This document shows positions 1-6,979 of a stretch of DNA of 8,072 nucleotides, piece by piece; the first letter of the stretch is position 1; each line of letters starts with the position of its first letter. A program made the translations under genes and the position numbers. The DNA comes from Gammaproteobacteria bacterium (GTDB lineage: Bacteria > Pseudomonadota > Gammaproteobacteria > Enterobacterales > Alteromonadaceae), in contig JAMCRH010000155.1 in the NCBI GenBank assembly GCA_023380515.1, positions 1 through 8,072 on the forward strand, given 5' to 3'. The notes under the pieces were generated by a model that saw nothing but the letters and a program-made list of their open reading frames with translations, searched no databases and was not told where the DNA came from.

Positions 1-2390
1 CACTTTTGTGCTTTATATTTAGTAGCGTCGCTTTCGCTAATCCGGTTCACACCGGTTACCAGGAGCCCGCTCAAGAAATTATCGATATCGTCGATGCGGC
101 GCCAGCACCTGGTGCTAGCCTCAGCCCGAATGGCGATGTTCTTCTCGTTCTCGATTACCCTGCGCTGCCAACCTTAGTGGACTTGGCCGCCAGCGAATAC
201 CGTTTGGCCGGGATGCGAATTAATCCTGACAACCAAACCATTAGCCAAAGTCGTTATGTGTCAGGTTTTCGCCTGTTAAATATTGCTGATGGTTCCAGCC
301 GGACTATTCGTGGTCTGCCGCAAAACATGCGTGCTATGGGCATGAGCTGGTCACCGGATGGCAAAACCATTGCTTTCTTGAATATGGAACAGAACGGCAC
401 CTACCTATGGCGCATTGATGTTGAGCGTGGTCGTGCTAGCCAGTGGAGCAAAGCTGCAGTAAATGCGGTTTGGGGCTCGCAAATTGAGTGGAGTCACGAT
501 TCTCAATCGGTCTATACGTTATTAGTTGACTCTAAGCGTGGAGCAGCACCACAACGTTCACGTGTACCTGCCGCGCCGGTTGTCACTGAATCACGTGGCC
601 GTTCAGCACCTGCTCGGACGTACCAAGACCTGCTCGCCGATAGCCACGATGTTGCCCTTTTCGACTATTATTTTTCTAGTCAAGTTGCTCGCATCGACCA
701 ACGGGGTCGCAGCCACAACCTTGGTAAAGTTGGTGTGATTAACAACATCAGCTTGGCACCAAATAGCGAGTTTATCCTCGTTACTGCATTGCAGAAACCA
801 TATTCATATGCGGTGCCACACTTCCGTTTTGCGCGCAATACAGTGGTGTGGGACAAACAAGGCAAGCCAGTCTATACCGTCGTTGAACAAGGTGTAGCAG
901 ACAACTTGCCGATCGGTTTCGACGTTGTTGTTCCTGATCGTCGTAGTATTAGCTGGCGTAACGACGCTGATGCGACCTTGGTATGGGCCGTTGCTGGCGA
1001 TGGCGGTAACTCACGCGCCCCTGCGGATATTCGCGACCGCGTTTATCAATTACCTGCGCCATTTAACGCCGAGCCGAAGTTATTAGCAGAGTTAGAAACT
1101 CGCTACGCGCGTTTACTAGCAGCTGACGGCAATACCGCTCTCGTGTGGGAACGTTGGTGGGCTGAGCGTCAAGAACGTTTATGGCGCATTAGTCCAGACG
1201 GCGACGCTGAACCAGTGCTTGTTTGGGAACGCGCTTATGACGACAGCTATAATGATCCAGGTCAGCCGTTAACCACCACCTTAGAGAATGGTCGTCGCGT
1301 GCTGCTGCTCGATGATGGTCACTTAATTCTAACTGGAACTGGCGCCTCAGACGAAGGTGATCGCCCATTCATTGACCGTCGCAACCTCCAAACTGGCGAC
1401 ACCGAGCGTCTCTGGCGTTCAGAAGCACCTTATTACGAGCGCCCATGGTCACTGATCGATCTCGAGAACAAGGTGTTCTTAACCCAGCGTGAGAGCGTTG
1501 ATACGCCGCCTGACTTCTATCTTCGTAACCTGACTGATGAGAGCTTAGTGGCATTAACTAATACTGCCCACCCAATGCCTCATACCTTGGACATCAGCCG
1601 TGAGTTAGTTAATTATGAGCGCGCTGATGGCCTACCCATGTCAGCGAACCTATTTTTACCAGCCGGTTATGACCAAGAGCGCGATGGCCCATTACCAACC
1701 ATCGTATGGGCTTATCCACGTGAGTATCGCAGCACTGCTGCCGCAGCTCAGGTAAGTGGTTCACCCTATCGCTTTAACCGCATCGGCTATTGGAATCCTC
1801 AATTCTTAGCCACTCAAGGCTACGCGGTATTTGACGCAGCAACCATGCCGATAGTCGGTGAAGGTGATGAACTCCCGAACGATACCTTTATTGAACAGTT
1901 AATTATGAATTCAGAAGCTGTCATCAATTACGGTGTTGAGCGTGGTGTTAGTGATCGGAATCGCTTTGCATTAGGCGGCCATTCGTATGGTGCGTTCATG
2001 ACTGCAAACGTGCTCGCTCACTCTGATTTGTTCCGTGCAGGTATCGCTCGTAGCGGTGCTTACAATCGGTCGCTGACGCCGTTTGGCTTCCAGCGCGAAG
2101 AGCGGACTATTTGGGATGACCCAGCACTGTATCAGCGGATGTCGCCTTTCTTTGCTGCGCATCAACTGAAAACGCCTTTACTACTCATTCATGGTACTGA
2201 CGACAATAACTCGGGCACTTTCCCTATGCAGAGTGAACGTTTGTATCAAGCTGTGAAAGGGAATGGTGGCACCGTTCGCTTAGTCATGTTGCCGCTTGAG
2301 TCTCATGGCTACCGCGCACGCGAGTCAGTTCTACACATGTTGTGGGAAACTGTCGAGTGGCTTGACGAGTTTGTTAAAAATGCCGAGTAA
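1..2390 (+). CDS. S9 family serine peptidase, glutamyl-endopeptidase-like (5' partial)
   Basis: This is a prolyl-oligopeptidase-fold serine peptidase, probably periplasmic. The reading frame is open to the window edge. The first start-like codon inside is a TTG at 6, but it falls in the middle of a signal-peptide core (CFIFSSVAFA, likely cleavage after AFA at residue 11), so the true start and the basic n-region lie upstream of the window. Residues about 30-500 form the WD/propeller-like part, with a SPDGKTIAF-type blade motif near residue 115. Residues about 520-794 are the alpha/beta-hydrolase domain. Counting from the TTG, the triad is Ser660 in GGHSYG, Asp733 in HGTDDNN and His767 in LESHGY. 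The stretches DLFDYY-like in the propeller, IGEGDELPND, SGAYNRSLTPFGFQ and the C-terminal RESVLHMLWE resemble the plant chloroplast glutamyl endopeptidase (CGEP, S9D) as I remember it, so cleavage after Glu is a reasonable but untested guess. The gene ends 21 bases from a convergent metalloprotease gene. Confidence 0.93.
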   Translation, partial: LLCFIFSSVAFANPVHTGYQEPAQEIIDIVDAAPAPGASLSPNGDVLLVLDYPALPTLVDLAASEYRLAGMRINPDNQTISQSRYVSGFRLLNIADGSSRTIRGLPQNMRAMGMSWSPDGKTIAFLNMEQNGTYLWRIDVERGRASQWSKAAVNAVWGSQIEWSHDSQSVYTLLVDSKRGAAPQRSRVPAAPVVTESRGRSAPARTYQDLLADSHDVALFDYYFSSQVARIDQRGRSHNLGKVGVINNISLAPNSEFILVTALQKPYSYAVPHFRFARNTVVWDKQGKPVYTVVEQGVADNLPIGFDVVVPDRRSISWRNDADATLVWAVAGDGGNSRAPADIRDRVYQLPAPFNAEPKLLAELETRYARLLAADGNTALVWERWWAERQERLWRISPDGDAEPVLVWERAYDDSYNDPGQPLTTTLENGRRVLLLDDGHLILTGTGASDEGDRPFIDRRNLQTGDTERLWRSEAPYYERPWSLIDLENKVFLTQRESVDTPPDFYLRNLTDESLVALTNTAHPMPHTLDISRELVNYERADGLPMSANLFLPAGYDQERDGPLPTIVWAYPREYRSTAAAAQVSGSPYRFNRIGYWNPQFLATQGYAVFDAATMPIVGEGDELPNDTFIEQLIMNSEAVINYGVERGVSDRNRFALGGHSYGAFMTANVLAHSDLFRAGIARSGAYNRSLTPFGFQREERTIWDDPALYQRMSPFFAAHQLKTPLLLIHGTDDNNSGTFPMQSERLYQAVKGNGGTVRLVMLPLESHGYRARESVLHMLWETVEWLDEFVKNAE

Positions 2391-2398
2391 TTTCGGCA
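2376..2398 (-). terminator. Rho-independent terminator of the nlpI-metalloprotease unit
   Basis: On the - strand a 6-bp perfect stem (TGCCGA / TCGGCA, arms 2393-2398 and 2381-2386) with a 6-base loop is followed by five T (2376-2380). It lies 14 bases past the metalloprotease stop. It covers the last four sense codons and the stop codon of the convergent S9 peptidase gene. The stem is short, so strength is uncertain. Confidence 0.6.
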
Positions 2399-2411
2399 AC
2401 GATAGCGACAG

Positions 2412-3389
2412 CTAATCGGTATGAGGGCCAGTGATATCACTGGCCTTTTTATTTAGACGTGTTTGCATGAGGCGAAGATACACATTCGGCATTTGGCCCA
2501 CCTCATGTTGCTGCATCAGGGTGATATAGCCTACCGGTCGCCACGCGTAGAAGCCTGTATCTTCGCAAGTTGCAACCGGATGTAGCCCTACTCGCAAGGG
2601 GTCTAGTGAACCTAACTGCCAAACATTCTCAGCGCGTTTCTGCGCGATTGGCTGCTGTAGATCCTGAACCCATGGTAAAGCTTGGGTTAAACTCACTAGC
2701 TCCGCAGTCGTCAACTCTTGTCGATCAGTGATAATCATATTTAACGCTGAAAAGTCGAACTCACCTGCACAAAAACGCTCAGCCAAGTCACGACTCATAG
2801 GATATTCATCGGCTAAACCGAGCGTATGGCCGAGCTCATGTGCCAAAACGCGCCCTCGCGCTTGGCGGTCAATAAAGACTAAGCCATTACGAGTATTGGC
2901 TAAACCTGAATCAGTGAGTACGACATCCACTTGCTGAGCAACCGGCCAGGCAGGCTGCATCCAAACCTGATCATAGGTGTCAGGATCAAGTAATTGGCAC
3001 GTCGCGCGACCATCTCGGTCCGCACACTCTTCCGCCCAAACTGCAGTAATTAAACGTCCACAAAACCGTACTTCTGCATCCTCGTGACTATACAAGTCCT
3101 GAGTGGTTTCTAACCAAGATTGGCTGGCAGGAAGATCGTCTAAACGGCCAAAGAAATTAAGTAAAACATCGCAATGTGGCGCCGGAAGTTGCACTGGAAC
3201 TTGCTTGCTAAAAGCAGCAACAGTTTGCGGTGAGGATTCTTTTTGCTGCAACCAGCTTTGCCATTGATTGGAACTGCTGGCCCACCAAACGAAAGAGGCA
3301 GCACCTAATGCTACCCCTAGCATGGGCCAAACAAATGCGCGACTAGTCTTCGAGTTGCTGACGGAGTTTTTGAATTTCGGTTCGCGCAT
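2412..3389 (-). CDS. Membrane-anchored zinc metalloprotease (HExxHxxGxxDE), family unassigned
   Basis: This is a predicted zinc-dependent endopeptidase anchored in the inner membrane and facing the periplasm. A basic N-terminus (residues 1-17) precedes one hydrophobic segment (about 19-38), and the rest is soluble. The motif HELGHTLGLADEY (184-196) gives likely zinc ligands His184, His188 and Asp194 with catalytic Glu185. The spacing is metzincin/gluzincin-like with Asp as third ligand, as in snapalysin; it also resembles the M64 motif, but one residue shorter. Six cysteines (73, 110, 122, 131, 207, 275) fit disulfides outside the cytoplasm. The ATG at 3389 overlaps the end of nlpI by 47 bases and gives a positive-inside anchor. 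The alternative ATG at 3323, 19 bases after the nlpI stop, would begin inside the membrane segment. Neither start has a clear Shine-Dalgarno, which suggests translational coupling to nlpI. Substrate is unknown, and I could not place it in a named family with confidence. Confidence 0.85.
   Translation of the reverse strand: MREPKFKNSVSNSKTSRAFVWPMLGVALGAASFVWWASSSNQWQSWLQQKESSPQTVAAFSKQVPVQLPAPHCDVLLNFFGRLDDLPASQSWLETTQDLYSHEDAEVRFCGRLITAVWAEECADRDGRATCQLLDPDTYDQVWMQPAWPVAQQVDVVLTDSGLANTRNGLVFIDRQARGRVLAHELGHTLGLADEYPMSRDLAERFCAGEFDFSALNMIITDRQELTTAELVSLTQALPWVQDLQQPIAQKRAENVWQLGSLDPLRVGLHPVATCEDTGFYAWRPVGYITLMQQHEVGQMPNVYLRLMQTRLNKKASDITGPHTD
2426..2454 (+). terminator. Rho-independent terminator of the S9 peptidase gene
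   Basis: A 20-base perfect palindrome (2426-2445) folds as an 8-bp stem GGCCAGTG/CACTGGCC with an ATAT loop and is followed by TTTTTATTT on the + strand. It sits 35 bases after the S9 peptidase stop. It lies wholly inside the 3' coding end of the opposite-strand metalloprotease gene, where it encodes part of the C-terminal KKASDITGP. On the - strand no T tract follows, so it should terminate only + transcripts. Confidence 0.85.
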
Positions 3390-4263
3390 AACGATATTCT
3401 AAGTAGCTGTAAGCGTTAGTCGCTAAGGTCAGCTTAAAATAATTAATCGCAGCAAAGGTTTGCCCGCGTGCCGCAGCCATTTTTCCCATATAGAAGTATG
3501 CTTCGCACAAATAATGGTTCAGCTCTTCTTGATCATTGCTGCGTTCAAATGCGCTGCGAATTAAAGCTTCTTCATTCTTTTCACCAAGAATAAAAGCAAT
3601 AATCTCTTGGCCCCACGGATTTTCCGTCGCGGCTGGCCAATGTTCGCGCAGCTGAGTCTCAGCGCGGCCACTATCGAGCTCGCGACCAGCGAAGTAATAC
3701 CAAATCACTCGAAATGGGTCAGCAGGATTTTGAAAATAGAAGTCAGCAAAATCCGTGTGAGCGAGGAAATACTGGCCATTATAGTAAGCAGCCAAACCCC
3801 GATTCAGGTAAACATATTCATGATCTGGCGCCAGCTCAATTGTGCTATCAAATGCTTCGAACGCGGATTGATAATCGCCCATTGCGGTCAAATAAATACC
3901 CATGACATGATATGCATCGACCAAGTCGGGCTTTAACTCGAGCGCTTGATTCGCATCCACCAAAGCAAGCGTACGCAAGCCAAGTTGATCGTGTGTCACT
4001 GCACGCCGTTGCAGTAAATACGCACGTTGCTCATCATCAAGTTCGCCTGAACTGAGCAATTCGTTTAACTGAAGTAGCTCTATCTCAACGCTTCGGCTAA
4101 CTGGCAGTGGTTCAACCAAGTATAAGTTTGGCTCGTAACCGGCCATAGTGTCGGGGCTATGCTCGACAGGTTGCTGTTCCCCATTTAAGCCCGCACTGCT
4201 CGTACAACCGCTGATCAACATCAGTCCTAGAACGACACCAACTACACGCAATATTTTCACCAT
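3343..4263 (-). CDS. nlpI: NlpI-type outer-membrane TPR lipoprotein
   Basis: This is a homologue of E. coli NlpI, a periplasm-facing lipoprotein that forms a TPR scaffold, binds murein hydrolases and delivers MepS to the protease Prc. The chosen start gives 306 residues (E. coli about 294). It begins with a lipoprotein signal and the lipobox LISGC (Cys20); Thr at +2 is compatible with outer-membrane sorting. TPR-like helices run about 80-113, 114-147 and 148-181, followed by a helical C-terminal part with another TPR near 250-283. Stretches such as QLGLRTLA, MGIYLTAMGDYQSAFEAFDS, LNRG, NPADPFR and FYMGK match NlpI at equivalent positions. An in-frame ATG ten codons upstream (4293) has no Shine-Dalgarno and would bury the signal. 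Many gammaproteobacteria have nlpI next to pnp; here it sits between a subtilase and a metalloprotease. A strong terminator upstream means it needs its own promoter in about 4264-4354. Confidence 0.92.
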   Translation of the reverse strand: MVKILRVVGVVLGLMLISGCTSSAGLNGEQQPVEHSPDTMAGYEPNLYLVEPLPVSRSVEIELLQLNELLSSGELDDEQRAYLLQRRAVTHDQLGLRTLALVDANQALELKPDLVDAYHVMGIYLTAMGDYQSAFEAFDSTIELAPDHEYVYLNRGLAAYYNGQYFLAHTDFADFYFQNPADPFRVIWYYFAGRELDSGRAETQLREHWPAATENPWGQEIIAFILGEKNEEALIRSAFERSNDQEELNHYLCEAYFYMGKMAAARGQTFAAINYFKLTLATNAYSYLEYRYARTEIQKLRQQLED

Positions 4264-4276
4264 GTTCTCCGCCTTT
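4264..4276 (-). promoter_or_regulatory. nlpI: Ribosome binding site deciding the nlpI start
   Basis: On the - strand AAAGG (4276-4272) ends 8 bases before the ATG at 4263, and GGAG (4270-4267) follows closer in. The second codon is GTG (4260), 6 bases past GGAG, so initiation one codon later is possible. The upstream in-frame ATG at 4293 has nothing comparable. Confidence 0.65.
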
Positions 4277-4354
4277 GAACCATGAATTCTCATTTAATCA
4301 CATCCACAGCGGAGAGCCTAGGGGCGGGGAGAATTTTAAACAAAACCTAACACT

Positions 4355-4382
4355 AAAAAAGCCAGCTTCCGAAGAAGCTGGC
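4355..4382 (-). terminator. Rho-independent terminator of the S8 protease gene, UUCG loop
   Basis: On the - strand a perfect 9-bp stem GCCAGCTTC/GAAGCTGGC (4361-4382) is closed by a TTCG loop in the extra-stable C(UUCG)G form and followed by six T (4360-4355). It begins 35 bases past the protease stop. A smaller stem-loop GTCGC-TAG-GCGAC (4398-4410) lies between the stop and the terminator. No T tract occurs in the + direction. It should separate the protease transcript from nlpI. Confidence 0.92.
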
Positions 4383-4417
4383 AATCTACTTCACACAGTC
4401 GCTAGGCGACGGGGGAG

Positions 4418-6874
4418 TCAGTAGTACGCTTTATGCAATCGAGTCACTGCTACTGCATAATCAGACCGAGTCATCCGTTGTGCTGGTGAGAATGTTGCAG
4501 TAATCGTTGGCTCTAAATCGAGTAGTCCTTGTTGAATATGGAATTGCACACCCATTACACCTGCATCGATGGCCATTTGCACATAGCCACGCAGCCCTGC
4601 CGGGATTTGACTTGCATCCGTTACCGGAACTGCTTGACCATTAAAGTAGGCGACAACATCACCAGAATAATCAGCTGCAATGTCACCAAGACCTAAAGAC
4701 TGCACCAAGGTGTAGGCTAACTCAGCTTTGGTAACCCGCCCGTTCGGGTTAAACCGGTCACCACTAGCGAGCATGACACCTGCCTGAACTTGGGCACGGT
4801 CTTTCAACGCTGCTCCTCGTGCAGTTACAGAATCCGCAATTTGTGCTTGCCAGCCACTTACATCACTGAAGCTTGTGCTGTTCGCAGTGAATTGCCGAAT
4901 ACCACCGCCCATCACCTGAAAGTCAGCTAACTCACTGCGACGCAACTCTCGGTTTGGTTCATAACCATTCGCTCGACTGTCAACTAAGCGATTTTGCACA
5001 GCATATTCGATAAAGCCTTGTGCGGGGTGGCCGAGGACGTCGTCAATACCACTGATTTCACCTGTACGTTCTTGTACGATCCGCACTGCTACATCACCTG
5101 GTACACCATAGCCGTTGGTTACCCCTAAAGGATCTAAAGCAACACCAGACAGACCACCAACACCGCGAATTTCGATTGACCATGTGCCAGCCACGCCAGG
5201 TGCGGTTGCTGCAATGTTCTGCCCCAGTACCGGTAACGCGACGCCCGAACCATAACGGTTACCATTCGGATCTGTGAGGACGATAGCGACCGTATTTTCT
5301 GCTACATTAGCGCTCGCAGAAACCAAGGTAATATCGGGTTCTACCGAGAAGAAATAACGTTGTGGCTCGCCAACAGGAGAGAAAGGAACCGCGACAGTTT
5401 CTTCAGAACCTAACTCAATCGTGGCTTCAGCGTTAAATTCGCGCTCCAAGTTATTCAAACCACTCGCATCGATTTGCAACGAAGCTGCCATTTTGACTGC
5501 CTCATACGCATTCACGTAACCTGCACCAACCTCCCAGTCGGCCCGTCCGGGCATATTCGTAGCGGTGTGCTGTAAAATCGCTTTAACGTCTCGCCACTCG
5601 AGACTCGGATTGACTTCCAGCATGAGCGCAACAATTCCAGCAACGTGCGGAGCCGCCATCGAGGTACCGCTTTTGGCGGTATAGTAAGGTAGATGACCAA
5701 GTGCGATGCGTTCTGAATCGCCGGTAATACCTAGACCACCTAACGGGTCTGACTGTACTCGAGCCGAGATAACACCAACGCCGGGCGCCGTAACCGTCGG
5801 ACGATCGCTCCAACTAAAGGTCTCACCATCGATAGTGACCTCACCACCGCGATCACGTTCACCACGGCTTGAAAACGACGCGAGCTCTCCTTGACTATCG
5901 CCGGCAGCAACCGTAATCACCCACGGCGCTTTTTTAAAATTACCGGTAATTGTGCCAGCACCTGAGCCTGAGTTACCTGCGGAAAAGACCACTATCACAC
6001 CGCGATCAGCGAGCTTCTTCGTGGCAATGTTGGTTGGGTGATCTGGGTTAAACGCTGACCCGGTATCACCAGTTGAACCAAATGAGTTCGTAATGACACG
6101 AATGCCGTAACGAGTTTGGTTCGCTAGCGCGTAATCGAATCCACCCAGTGTGTCGAGTAAAAACAGCGCGGCACCCGAGCCGTAGCCAATTAAATTAGCT
6201 CCCGGAGCAACACCCTCATAGAGACCACCTGACATGACACCGTCACCTGCAACTGTTGCCGCAACATGGGTTCCGTGGCCGCCAAGTTGGTCGGTCGTGG
6301 CAATATTTTCCTGATAAGTAATCGGTAGTAGAGGCGAGATACCATTCAGGTTAATTGCTGCAGCGACGTTTTGAATGGTACGTGTGGGATATTCCACATC
6401 ACGATGCAATCCGTCAATACCTGAGTCATTTACCACCACACCAACACCCCGACCCGTGACCGGAAATCCATTCACGCGTAAGTTCCGGTCCGTTCGAACC
6501 CGATTTACGCCGGTGAGTTCAGTCTCTTCTGAGTTTTCATAGGACATTTGTTCATTGATATAAATTGAACGAACTTCTGGCAAGGCAACCAGTGAACGAA
6601 TTTGACTTAAGTCGGCTACAACCCCAGCCATGGGTAAGGTTTTAAATGTTGTGCCCGTTACACCGAGTTGCTCTAGTGCCAAAACTTGGTCTCGGGTTAA
6701 TGGACCGTCACCGTGAAAACTAACGACCAGCTCAACTTTTCCATCTAGGTTGCCAGCATCCAAAATCGATTGAACTTTCGGTCCAATCGTTGCCGCTTCC
6801 GCATTTAACGCAATTAGAGTTGCCGCAGCGACTGCTGCAAGCTTACCGGTAAAAATAAAACTAGGCTTGTTCAT
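4418..6874 (-). CDS. Secreted S8 subtilisin-like serine protease with C-terminal SLH-like repeats
   Basis: This is an exported, calcium-type-fold subtilase of 818 residues. A Sec signal peptide covers about 1-28 (MNKPSFIFTGK, then an Ala-rich core, AEA/ATI cleavage). An I9-like propeptide runs about 46-108. The catalytic domain runs about 138-465, with Asp150 in NDSGID, His200 in GGHGTHVA, oxyanion Asn301 in SAGNSG and Ser405 in SGTSMAAPHVAG. A beta-rich, PPC/P-domain-like region spans about 480-605. The C-terminus has three SLH-like repeats: about 606-660, 669-729 (ending with FNPNGRVTKAELA) and 756-818 (FSPAQRMTRSDYA). SLH repeats normally tie proteins to cell-wall polymers or the S-layer, so the protease is probably held at the surface or envelope. 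The ATG at 6874 is preferred over an in-frame GTG at 6895 because of a well-spaced GAGGA. The gene is flanked by terminators on both sides and so is probably monocistronic. It lies downstream of a two-component pair, which might regulate it. Confidence 0.94.
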   Translation of the reverse strand: MNKPSFIFTGKLAAVAAATLIALNAEAATIGPKVQSILDAGNLDGKVELVVSFHGDGPLTRDQVLALEQLGVTGTTFKTLPMAGVVADLSQIRSLVALPEVRSIYINEQMSYENSEETELTGVNRVRTDRNLRVNGFPVTGRGVGVVVNDSGIDGLHRDVEYPTRTIQNVAAAINLNGISPLLPITYQENIATTDQLGGHGTHVAATVAGDGVMSGGLYEGVAPGANLIGYGSGAALFLLDTLGGFDYALANQTRYGIRVITNSFGSTGDTGSAFNPDHPTNIATKKLADRGVIVVFSAGNSGSGAGTITGNFKKAPWVITVAAGDSQGELASFSSRGERDRGGEVTIDGETFSWSDRPTVTAPGVGVISARVQSDPLGGLGITGDSERIALGHLPYYTAKSGTSMAAPHVAGIVALMLEVNPSLEWRDVKAILQHTATNMPGRADWEVGAGYVNAYEAVKMAASLQIDASGLNNLEREFNAEATIELGSEETVAVPFSPVGEPQRYFFSVEPDITLVSASANVAENTVAIVLTDPNGNRYGSGVALPVLGQNIAATAPGVAGTWSIEIRGVGGLSGVALDPLGVTNGYGVPGDVAVRIVQERTGEISGIDDVLGHPAQGFIEYAVQNRLVDSRANGYEPNRELRRSELADFQVMGGGIRQFTANSTSFSDVSGWQAQIADSVTARGAALKDRAQVQAGVMLASGDRFNPNGRVTKAELAYTLVQSLGLGDIAADYSGDVVAYFNGQAVPVTDASQIPAGLRGYVQMAIDAGVMGVQFHIQQGLLDLEPTITATFSPAQRMTRSDYAVAVTRLHKAYY

Positions 6875-6878
6875 GGAG

Positions 6879-6921
6879 TGTGTCCTCTGTAACACGAAAT
6901 TAACATGGACACAGTGACACG
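6879..6921 (-). promoter_or_regulatory. GTGTC-type repeats and inverted repeat in the S8 protease leader
   Basis: A 7-bp inverted repeat TGTGTCC (6913-6907) / GGACACA (6885-6879) has a 21-base spacer. Its second arm includes the GGA of the Shine-Dalgarno. A direct repeat CGTGTCAC (6921-6914) / CGTGTTAC (6896-6889) recurs at 25 bases. This could be an operator or an RNA stem that hides the ribosome site; no clear -35/-10 pair was found to say whether the upstream arm is transcribed. Confidence 0.3.
6883..6888 (-). promoter_or_regulatory. Ribosome binding site of the S8 protease
   Basis: AGAGGA on the - strand ends 8 bases before the ATG at 6874. It lies between the GTG at 6895 and that ATG, so it fixes the ATG as the start; the GTG reading would put it inside the coding sequence. 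Confidence 0.75.
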
Positions 6922-6933
6922 GAGGCTAAAAGG

Positions 6934-6964
6934 AAAAAATCAGGGAGATCCCCGAACCCTCTGA
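6934..6964 (-). terminator. Probable terminator of the two-component operon
   Basis: On the - strand TCAGAGGG (6964-6957) pairs with TCCCTGA (6946-6940) through about seven pairs, including one G-T pair, with one bulged A, and is followed by six T (6939-6934). It starts 15 bases after the response regulator stop. The bulge makes it weaker than the other terminators here. Confidence 0.6.
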
Positions 6965-6979
6965 CGATATCGAAATGGC

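Noticed and set aside
3607..3936. A 109-codon open frame on the + strand
   Set aside because: It is antisense to the TPR region of nlpI, has no ribosome site that stands out, and its translation looks like random composition.
4333..4360. A possible nlpI promoter: TAAAAT (4338-4333) with TTTTTT 16 bases upstream on the - strand
   Set aside because: The -35 match is poor and coincides with the T tract of the S8 terminator; a promoter must exist nearby, but this one is not convincing.
6875..6895. An in-frame GTG start that would add seven residues to the S8 protease
   Set aside because: It would place the well-spaced GAGGA inside the coding sequence and put extra residues before a normal signal peptide.
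6899..6904. A possible -10 (GTTAAT) for the S8 protease
   Set aside because: Only four of six bases match, and no -35-like hexamer lies 16-17 bases upstream.
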